Below, piece by piece: positions 50,601 to 61,500 of a stretch of 64,000 nt of DNA. The DNA comes from Mimachlamys varia (taxonomy: Eukaryota; Mollusca; Bivalvia; Pectinida; Pectinidae): NCBI GenBank assembly GCA_947623455.1, contig OX392530.1, forward strand, positions 436,501-500,500, given 5' to 3'. The position numbers and the translations under genes are program-made. A model generated the notes under the pieces. That model was not told the origin of the DNA and ran no database searches. It worked only from the letters and a program-made list of their open reading frames with translations. Position 1 is the stretch's first letter. Every line of letters starts with the position of its first letter.

Positions 50601-51085
50601 TACAGTTATACAAGGGTAGTCTGTAGTACTGAGGGGAGAATCTACAGATATACAAGGGTAGTCTATAGTACTGAGGGGAGAATCTACAGATATACAAGGG
50701 TAGTCTGTAGTACTGAGGGGGAGAATCTACAGATATACAAGGGTAGTCTGTAGTACTGAGGCAAGAATCTACATATATACAAGGGTAGTCTGTAGTACTG
50801 AGGGGGAATCTACAGATATACAAGGGTAGTCTGTAGTACTGAGGGGAGAATCTACAGATATACAAGGGTAGTCTGTAGTACTGAGGCAAGAATCTACAGA
50901 TATACAAGGGTAGTCTGTAGTACTGAGGGGGGAATCTACAGATATACAAGGGTAGTCTGTAGTACTGAGGGGAGAATCTACAGTTATACAAGGGTAGTCT
51001 GTAGTACTGAGGGGAGAATCTACAGATATACAAGGGTAGTCTGTAGTACTGAGGCAAGAATCTACAGTTATACAAGGGTAGTCTG
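47641..51085. repeat. Satellite array, 41/42-bp unit, about 80 copies, higher-order structure
   Basis: Unit words GTAGTCTGTAGTACTGAGG then GGAATCTACAGATATACAAG, with GGGGGAATC, GGGGAGAATC and GGCAAGAATC forms. Longer identical strings recur: TACAGTCTGTAGTACTGAGG near 47922, 48332 and 48631; CAAAGGACGTAGTCTATAG near 48166 and 48877; and an unusual insertion GTCTATGTAATGTTTAACCC at about 50029 and 50267. The minus-strand open frames here are repeat artefacts. Confidence 0.97.
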
Positions 51086-52325
51086 TACGGTACCATCAGT
51101 GGTGGTGATATACAGTATATAGCTGGTACTCAGTAGAGGTACGCTACCATCAGTGGTGGTGATATACAGTATATAGCTGGTACTCAGTAGAGGTACGGTA
51201 CCATCAGTGGTGGTGATATACAGTATATAGCTGGTACTCAGTAGAGGTACGCTACCATCAGTGGTGGTGATATACAGTATATAGCTGGTACTCAGTAGAG
51301 GTACGGTACCATCAGTGGTGGTGATATACAGTATATAGCTGGTACCCAGTAGAGGTACGGTACCATCAGTGGTGGTGATATACAGTATATAGCTGGTACC
51401 CAGTAGAGGTAAGGTACCATCAGTGGTGATATACAGTATATAGCTGGTACCCAGTAGAGGTACGGTACCATCAGTGGTGATATACAGTATATAGCTGGTA
51501 CTCAGTAGAGGTACGGTACCATCAGTGGTGGTGATATACAGTATATACCTGGTACTCAGTAGAGGTACGGTACCATCAGTGGTGGTGATATACAGTATAT
51601 AGCTGGTACTCAGTAGAGGTACGCTACCATCAGTGGTGGTGATATACAGTATATAGCTGGTACTCAGTAGAGGTACGGTACCATCAGTGGTGGTGATATA
51701 CAGTATATAGCTGGTACTCAGTAGAGGTACGCTACCATCAGTGGTGGTGATATACAGTATATAGCTGGTACCCAGTAGAGGTACGGTACCATCAGTGGTG
51801 GTGATATACAGTATATAGCTGGTACCCAGTAGAGGTACGGTACCATCAGTGGTGGTGATATACAGTATATAGCTGGTACCCAGTAGAGGTACAGTACCAC
51901 CAGTGGTGGTAATATACAGTATATAGCTGGTACTCAGTAGAGGTACGGTACCATCAGTGGTGGTGATATACCATATATAGCTGGTACTCAGTAGAGGTAA
52001 GGTACCATCAGTGGTGATATACAGTATATAGCTGGTACCCAGTAGAGGTACGGTACCATCAGTGGTGATATACAGTATATAGCTGGTACTCAGTAGAGGT
52101 ACGGTACCATCAGTGGTGGTGATATACAGTATATACCTGGTACTCAGTAGAGGTACGGTACCATCAGTGGTGGTGATATACAGTATATAGCTGGTACTCA
52201 GTAGAGGTACGGTACCATCAATGGTGGTGATATACAGTATATTGCTGGTACTCAGTAGAGGTACGGTACCATCAGTGGTGGTGATATACAGTATATAGCT
52301 GGTACCCAGTAGAGGTACCATCAGT
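51086..52325. repeat. Satellite array, 54-bp unit, about 23 copies
   Basis: Unit words GGTACCATCAGTGGTGGTGA, TATACAGTATATAGCTGG, TACTCAGTAGAGGTAC. Some units lack one GTG (51 bp). The block containing two short units followed by a GTATATACCTGG unit occurs near 51410-51560 and again near 52000-52150, about 594 bp (11 units) apart. The 417-codon minus-strand frame (18-residue period) follows from the multiple-of-three unit; it is not accepted as a gene. Confidence 0.97.
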
Positions 52326-52459
52326 GGTTCTACTTGCAGGTCATTTGTGTTGAGAATAGTTTAAAATAGATCTGGAAGAATATGTTTTAATAAACATTGT
52401 GAAAATATACAAATGGATATTGATAATGCTTTAACAATTGTGTGTTTTGTTTGTTACAG

Positions 52460-52557
52460 ATACATTGATAAGTACTGCCCCAGGATGGGCAATCTTCTAC
52501 GTCTGATCCTTCCCAAGGAATCGTCAAAGGAAACGGACTTCTTTGTCGATTTTGAAA
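52460..52557 (+). CDS. CYRI: CYRI exon with start codon
   Basis: Acceptor TTTGTTACAG, 25 bp of 5' UTR, ATG at 52485, donor GTAAGT. It encodes residues 1-24, [16 protein letters not shown] to DFE. The stretch after Gly2 is the family's variable N-terminal region. Confidence 0.95.
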
Positions 52558-55500
52558 GTAAGTATTAAACATACACAAAAAACTTTTTAGAATAATGTTA
52601 ACATTTATTGAAAATGATCTGTCAGTTGTAGAGTAATACCTATACCAAAAACCTGTATATTGTATAAATAAGGGTCGTTCTGAGCTTAGAGCATTTTTCA
52701 TGGGAATTACCTTGGTTTTAGCCTGGTATCATTAGATGCATGTGGTTGGCTATTCATACACCCTTCATCTATGGTCCATTATCTGTCTATTCAGTGTGTC
52801 CTTGGAAAAAATCTTGTTATTGATATTTCTTGAAAAGTATGGATCTTTTTCAAATCTCATACATGGGTTGTCCTTTGTCCCTAGTTGTGTATGGTCTGTT
52901 TTGCCCAACAAAGATGTATGCCCGGCCTTTTCCGATCAACACCTTAAAAGTCCTTTAATTACTTCATTGTTATGAAATTTCATATTTAGGTTGGTCTTTG
53001 GTAGTAGCTAGATGACCCCTATTAATTTTCAGGTCAAGTGGTGAAACAATTGGTTTCTGTGTATCAAAGGTGGACGCCAACGTGATGCCATTGGTCCTTC
53101 ACTGTTTCTCATTACATATTGTATAACAATAACTGATCAAACCTGAAAGTCATCAGATTGAAGGTCAAACTCATACTCATGTTCGAGTAAGAGATGATAT
53201 ATTGTCAGTTGTTGCTTACTTCCGTGTTTAGTGTGTCCTTAACTACAACAGCAAGATGTCACTTGAGATCAAGCAAAATACTGTATTGAATGTTAATATC
53301 TCAATAGTTTGATCTGATTAAAGCGAATTACCAGAAATTTGGTTTGCTTGGAAAAGAAGCTCTCATTATAATGATGATAAGTTTCATGTTTTTCTTAAAA
53401 ACAATTCAGCTGCATTTTTTTCACGTTTTGTGACCACTTTTATATGCTAGATATTATTGAGTGTGCCATAAATTAGTTTGGAAAATACCTAGCTCTATTC
53501 AAATACGTTGACATTGAAAATCTACACCAAGATATTAACTCTTACTATCAGGTTGATATACTAACAGCGGGGCACGGGGGATAATGTCCGGGGCGCGGGG
53601 GATAATGTCGGGCTTTGCAACTTCTTGTTGTATTTTACTTTATGTGCTGATTCCCTCGTCCCATCTTGATAACGAAATTGAGTGCCAAGTACCTGATACA
53701 GCTGAGATGACCACTTGTTAAAGTTAATATCAATGGTATGATATTCAATATGCAAGTGTGTAAATATATGTTTAATGTATGAGTGCACATGGTCTTGATA
53801 CTGTTGTAATCTGTTACCATTACTGGTTAAAGGTTAAACCACCAGACCTTGTACAGTTCTGTTAGATACACATTTAATTCCATCCTGTTAGATACCAGGC
53901 GTGTCCAGTTACACCGTTATAATTAACCTCTAAGTGTTGCCTGGCATTCATAGTGTCTCTTTCTGTTATTAGGGAAGAAACTCCAGTCGAATCGGTTTCT
54001 ATTAATTGATAGATCGGCTATTTATCTTTGTAGCATTTCCTTAATCAATATTTCAACTTTAAGGCCATTTTACAAATCTATTGTACGGCTTCGTGTATTT
54101 ATTTGTATGGATCAGTCTTGACTGTCGTGCAATGACCCAATTTATCACCTGCCTGATATACAGAGGAGACATGAACCTCCAGTCACTAGAGAGTTCCCTT
54201 TTATAGGCAGATCAATTCATTTTTCATTGTCCGAGTTTTGCATTACCGTATTCGACCCAACAAGTGACATGTCCCTATAAGCACCCCTTTTCTTTGTGGC
54301 ATCGTAGAACACTATAAAATATATTATATATGAAAGAAATAGTATGCATTGAAAATAACAGAAGATTGATAATTTAACAAATAATGCGTGACCATTTGTC
54401 AAAATTGTCTTGTGCTTGGAAATTTGGCCCCGGTTTCATCAACGTTCCTTAACTTAAGGAAACTCCTTAACTTAAAAATCTCCATAGGAATGCATTACAG
54501 AATTTAAGGGGAAAATCCTTAGTTAAGGAACGTTGATGAAACCGGGGCCAGCTGGTTTATACCAAGTTGTTTAACTGACAACAAAATGGCAAAACAGACT
54601 TTACCTTTATTTTGTTGACGAGAAAAACATAATAAAAATATTAAAAACGAATAAATATCTAGAATGGGGTAAAGTTTATCGTCAAAATAAAACAGGCGTA
54701 TGTGAAAATTGTGCACACAATGAATTATGCTAATCATGATTGATAACTTACACACGTGTGTGACCAGATAATCAGTCGTACAACCTGCCATTTTACCAAG
54801 TAGTTTCACTGTATTTCCATGTAGATATTCAGTAAAAAAATAATTCTACTCATTTCATAAAATAATACCAGCAAAAACATATGGTAACATACCAATACTG
54901 TAAGCGTCACAAAGTTGAAAACCATAATTTTATCATGACAGCCAATTGTTCTCGATGGACAAATTAACAGCACAAGTGCTTCCTTATTTTATTAGGCCAA
55001 ATAAGGTAAATACAATATACTACAATAATATGTCTAGAAAATTACCTTTTAAAAATACCAATAAATGATAAAAAAGACATATTATTATATTATACCATTC
55101 CTGAAGTATCTGTCAACTTTAATCGACCTCTTCTGAAGAATGGAAACGATATTTGTAATTACATCTACCGTAATTTCCTGTGTATTGCCTGCGGGCTCTA
55201 CCATTTTTTACATCAAAAGATGCCTAGTGCGGGCTATCTGCCGGTGCGGACTATATGTTGATTTTTTTACCAAATTATCCAAAAAGCGGGCTATACGTTG
55301 TTAAATGTTTCCACTTTTATCAACATGTAGATCTACGTATTTGTAAACAAAATATATCAATGATAAGTTGATATATAGCTTTTATTATACACATTAACAT
55401 ATATATTTACAAAATAAACACAATATTTCAACCATATGACTCTGATTTTCAACATACTCACTATGTATACATTCGATGTATAACCCACGAGCAATCTGCC

Positions 55501-58500
55501 AGTGCGGGTTAATCTGGAATTTATTTTACAAATGCCTCAAAAATGGTTTAATTTACTTCCCGCAGGCTATACCCTAGTTCGGGTTATACGCAGGAAATTA
55601 CGGTAGTCACACATTAGATTTCCGCACAGCCATTTTATCAACCTATATCTTGTTCCTTTGGGACATGCTGGACTTACACAAAAACATTTCAGACGATTGG
55701 CCATTGGGTGGTAATGGACACAATACTAGAACTTTCTCAAGAACCACAGTCAAAATCATCTATTTTAAAATGTTCAAATGTGTAAATATTCCCTTTTTAT
55801 CCTCCTCAAAATGAACTTTATACATCTGAAACGACAGTGATCTACGTATACATTTCCTGCAGGAACCAATCTTTTTGAATTTGTACTTTGAAAAACGAAC
55901 GATAAATTTCATTTGCAAATCAGTTTACATCTCATTGCAATTTAAAGGTACTGTTTAACATATATAATAAACACAAATCACCAGGCCTTCAGTGTTGATT
56001 GTGATTATGCTGTAGATGCCCAGCCAACACCTGAGGAGAAGGCTACGTGGGTGAGTGTACAGTCGGTACTCAACGAGGGCCAGTCTATACTGAGAAGTGT
56101 ACAGAGCTATGCGGGAGCAGCGGATGCTATACGACAGGTAGGCACGATAAATAATCCTGGCCATACAGCGACACGCTAATTAACCCTGGCCATACAGCGA
56201 CACGCTAATTAACCCTGGCCATACAGCGACACGCTAAATAATCCTGGCCATACAGCGACACGCTAATTAACCCTGGCCATACAGCGACACGCTAATTAAC
56301 CCTGGTCATACAGCGACACGCTAAATAACCCTGGCCATACAGCGACACGCTAAATAATCCTGGCCATACAGCGACACGCTAATTAACCCTGGCCATACAG
56401 CGACACGCTAAATAATCCTGGCCATACAGCGACACGCTAAATAATCCCCTGCCATACAGCGACACGCTAATTAACCCTGGCCATACAGCGACACGCTAAA
56501 TAATCCTGGCCATACAGCGACACGCTAATTAACCCTGGCCATACAGCGACACGCTAATTAACCCTGGCCTTACAGCAACACGCTAATTAACCCTGGCCAT
56601 ACAGCGACACACTAAATAATCCTGGCCATACAGCGACACACTAAATAATCCTGGCCATACAGTTAGATCTCACAAATATATCTGTAAATAGTTACCTGTA
56701 ATTATTTAAATGTTTCAAGCAACTTCTTTTAATATCTGAAAGGCCTGGGGTACGTACTAACATTTGGGCTTTAGCATGCTGGGATGAAGGGCTACCAGTT
56801 TACTCAAATGAATGACCGAACTTGATCCACTTTCAAATGCAAGATAACAGGGGTCAAATGTTTTAAAATTTTCAAGCAACTTTTTCTCAATAACAACAAG
56901 GTCTTGGGAACTGATATTTCAACTGTACCATGCTGAAATGAAGGGCTACCAAGTTTGTTCAAAGAAATAACCTTGACCTACTTTCAAAGTCACATGGGGT
57001 CAAATGTGTTAAACATCTTCTAGCAACTTCTTCTCAGTAACCGAAAGGCCAAGGGTACAGCTATTTAGCTGTAAGCATGCTGGGAAGAGAGGCTACCAAG
57101 TGTGTTCATTGACCCTCTTATAAGATAACAGGGGTCAAATGTGTTAATATCTAAACATCTTCACAAAAACCAGTGAAAAATAATATATAACTGAGAACCA
57201 AGATTTTTTGGGGTCCCTTGTTAAGACTGTATGATGGTTGCCAGCAAGAGTCCTTTGGGGTCCGTTTTTAAGACCGTATGATGGTTGCCAACAAGATTCC
57301 TTTGGGGTCCCTTGTGAGGATCTTATGATGGTTGGAACCAAGATTCCTTTGGTGGTCTTGTTATGTTTCAGTTTTTTTTTAAAAAAAAACAACACTATAT
57401 TATATAAACTAATGATTTCCATTAAATTGATAAAAGCAACAAAAATTGAAAATGGTGAACACTTTTTACAGGCGATATCTAATCCTACCAATGATGACCT
57501 CCAGAAAACCGCCTGGTCGTGTGTATGTCCCCTAGTGGAGAAACTCAAAACCTACTTTGAATTTAGTGCGCAACTAGGTAAGTCATTTCAGAGACACCAA
57601 ACTCGATTTTTCACGATCTCCCTGAAAGAAAGGTTTCTGCAGGCTTGTTTAAATAATCTTTAATATTAAGGAAAACACAATAAGAGATCTATTTTGAGAC
57701 ATTTTACTTACACAAATATATGTTTATGCAGTACATTATATTTTTAAAATCCAATATCGGTATAATTCATCGCAGGTTGATACTATTTAGCTGGCTGAGT
57801 TTTAAGCGTTTTTTACAGAACATGTGGTACCTGTGCTACTGTCGGACCTCTGCTCCAATGACATGCTCCCCCTGGAACACCTCGAGTCACAACAAGCATT
57901 ATTCAAACAATTCGCTGAAATATTAGACTTTGTCCTCAGGTTTGATGACTTAAAAGTAAGTATATATAGCAAACTTCATACTAACTGAAAAATTTGACAC
58001 AGTTGTACCTAGTAGAAATGATAATGTATATATATACAATATAATATCAGCTGTATTTAATGATAACTGGCTAAACTCAAGTTTCTAAATACAGAATTCT
58101 AAGTTTAAGGTAAATATCAGTCCTGGAAGTACTTTAGTTCCTATATCTGACTGAAAATAATTTCTGTAATTATTCATATGCGAAGATTGCCATTATTTGT
58201 CAGAATTAAATAAACTGGAATGTACCGATTGTGTATTGCCCGCGGGCTATACGATTTAAAACATTGAAATATTGCGGGCTATCTGATGAAATGTTTTCCT
58301 TCAACTGAAAAAAGTACGGGCTATGTTATGTACGGGCTATGTTATGTCCTTCAAATTTGAAATTGTATACTTCTCATGTATAAACAAAATAATACATATT
58401 CTCAAGTATTTGTAACTGAAAATGAACATCTGAATTCCAAATGTATTCGTTCGCGATACAAAGTGTCAATTTGCATAATATAGTCCTAGCATGAAAATGT

Positions 58501-61500
58501 CAAGTAAAAACATCATTTAAACACTTAAGTGCTGATGAGAGATTTAGTGCCTGACCTTGACATTGGAATTCCTGTGACTATTTTTTGTAGCAGATAACCT
58601 GCGGGCAATATGCCAGAGTGGGTTATCTGAAGATTGATTTCAAATCATAAAAACAATATTTTGAGGTGTGTTGGCTACACAAAGTAGCGGGCAATACACA
58701 AGAATTTACGGTAGAGTGATTTGAAGCCAGATTGCTTCGGTACATCTGTTTTCCTGGTGATCATTTTGGAGGTCCTGTCATGGCTTTGTTGTTACTTTTT
58801 AGCGGTCTTGTCATGACTTTGTTATTCTTTCAGATGACAAATCCATCAATACAGAATGATTTCAGCTACTACAGACGAACTCTCAGTCGAATGAAAATGG
58901 CAAATGAGGTACGCTTGTTTTCAAACACAAACACCAGTGCCTTGGTATTAACTGTAATGATACATTTTATTTTCAAAACTGCCCTGCATCCATGGTCTGT
59001 CAAACAGTCTTTGGAGGGATGGACCTTTCTCAAATTTCATCTGTAGGTTCTCCTTGGTTTTGGTTTTGGGACTAATCAGTAAATAAAATTTCTGACAGGC
59101 AACCATCTTTCATTTGATAATTAAATACTATTATGGTATTTAAGAGAACTCTCAAGCTTCATATAATTAATAACAAGGTAGAAACGAAGAGAGAAAAAAG
59201 GGAAAAGATCCTATTTTTAAAGAACAAATGAAAGATGAATCAACCGGTGTCAAGAACCCTCTTGGATCTCTTTTGAAATATTGATTTTACATGCGATTGT
59301 TTTTTTAAGGACGAGAACCACACGGAAAACGTGGTTTCTAACGAGATGGCTAACAGGATGTCACTGTTCTACGCTAACGCAACGCCTATGCTCAAGGTGC
59401 TGAGTGATGCAACCACAAAATTTGTCACCCACAACAAAGAACTTCCTGTGGAAAACACTACAGAATGTCTCGGAGCCATGGCCAATATCTGCAGGGTCAT
59501 GATAGAGAATCCGTGAGTGATAAATATGATAGGCAACCTGTGAATGTTATCATCATGAGGGCCCTGTCACATAGAGGCAGACACCTTATAGTGATTAATA
59601 GAATCTTCCTTTACCCTGAGTGTGTGACGGATAAACATTCAACTGAAAAGGTGATATTCTTGGTTTTCTAATCCAAGGCTCTGCCAAGGGTAAGGCAATC
59701 AAGAATATCACCTGGAGCGTTGGAGATTTCTCTTCCAACATCAAGGTAGGAAATGATTACTTGTCTTCCATCATTTGAATTTTTGGCAAAAGTATGATAT
59801 GACGTGATTGAATTGTTGACCTGGTGTGATGGTACTGCTGTCAGCTTGTGTTATCTGTCATACCCTAGGGTGTGACAGAGAAATCTTGAACAGGTAAAAG
59901 AGGAGAAAAAATTGAATGATGGGAGAATGTTCTGTCCATACATCCGTCTGTCCATCTGTCAAACACACATTTGTTTCTGTTCCATAACTGTGTAACCTGT
60001 CGTAGTAGAGGGATGAAACTTAACATGATTGTCAACCACAATTAGAAGGTTTGTCACATATGTTATCCAATTTTGTCCTCTAAAAGTTTTGTCCTGCAGA
60101 TGTCAATATCTCAAACTTAGGGTTTTTTATAGGACTCCTTTATTGTGAAAGACCTTCTCAATGCGATCTGTTTTGAGAGATGATTTTGGTTTACAAGCAG
60201 GGATGCAAAGTCTTTGTAACTCGTAACTACAGCATTATGATTGATGAACTTAATGACAAGTAAACAAAAAATGTTATTTGAATATGATAACATGAGGAAT
60301 TTATATTGGTATTGTGATTCATGTTTAAAATATATAAAACAACATTCTTAATTGTAAAAAGTATAAAACAAAATTTGGAATTGTAAAAAGTATGAAGCAA
60401 AGTTTGGAATTGTAAAAAGTATCAAACAAAATTTTAAATTGTAAAAAAGTATAAAACAGAATTTTGAATTGTAAAAATTATGAAACAAAAAAAAGAGTGA
60501 GACATGAATTGTATGACTTTGTTAAACCTAACATTATTAACTTTTACCTGCCTTTTGTCTTCACCAGAGAATTCAATACCCGGTTCCAGAACGCTGATAC
60601 GAGGATGTTCTGCATGAGAGTAATGGTGGGCGTGATAATATTGTATGATCATGTACATCCCATAGGAGCTTTCGCCAAAACTTCATTAATAGATGTAAGT
60701 TCACCAGTCAATCTTTGTCAAAATCTCATTAATTTTCACAAGTTCACAGGTCAATCTACTGTCAAAATCTAATTAAATCACACAAGTTCACCGGTCAATC
60801 TCTGTCAAAATCTCATATATTTTCACAAGTTCACAGGTCAGTCTTTGACAAAATCTCATTAATTTACACAAGTTCACTAGTCAATCTACTGTCAAAATCT
60901 CATTAATTCATACCAGTTCATTTGTCAAATGACAAAAAATCCTGTTTTAGCCCATCAGCATCAGATGGTGGATTATTAAAATCACTTTTCATCAGTGCTC
61001 CGTTGTCCATTCATCTTAAAACAATTCTTGTGATCGCTAGTTCTTGAGAAGTACTGGATTGATCCTTCTCAAATTAAATATGCAGGTATCACCGAAAACG
61101 TTACATCATATTGTGGCCATTATGGTCCGATACATTGATGCATCAATGAATCACTATACACTCCCTGTTCTTAATATATACTGCTTATCACAGTTTATAG
61201 GTCATCTCAAAGCGGTTCACAAATTATTATCTGTGGTTATAGGGCCTTAGCAACTAGCCAATATCGTTCTCAACTCCCTGGGGAGCATACAACTGGTGCT
61301 GCTATTTCAGCACTCACAGATTGCATTCTACAACTTCTAGCACTACCCAACCACGTACTCATTTACAGCTGAGTAGACTGGAATAAGTGGAGTAAAGTAT
61401 CTTACTTAGAGATAAAACACAGTACAGTGACCGACACTTAAACCCGCAACCCTTCGATTACGAGTCAGGCTTTCTACCACTAAACCACCATGTCTTTTGC

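Noticed and set aside
47989..51096. Many minus-strand frames with YICRFSPQYYRLPL-type repeats
   Set aside because: All are readings of the 41/42-bp array in different frames, and frames change at each 41-bp unit.
51068..52321. 417-codon minus-strand frame in the 54-bp array as a repeat protein
   Set aside because: An open unit whose length is a multiple of three gives this automatically. There is no non-repeat coding sequence at either end. Kept only as a finding to test.
61431..61495. Functional tRNA-Thr gene on the minus strand
   Set aside because: A- and B-box-like parts are present but the anticodon stem does not pair properly and the sequence continues into a SINE body.
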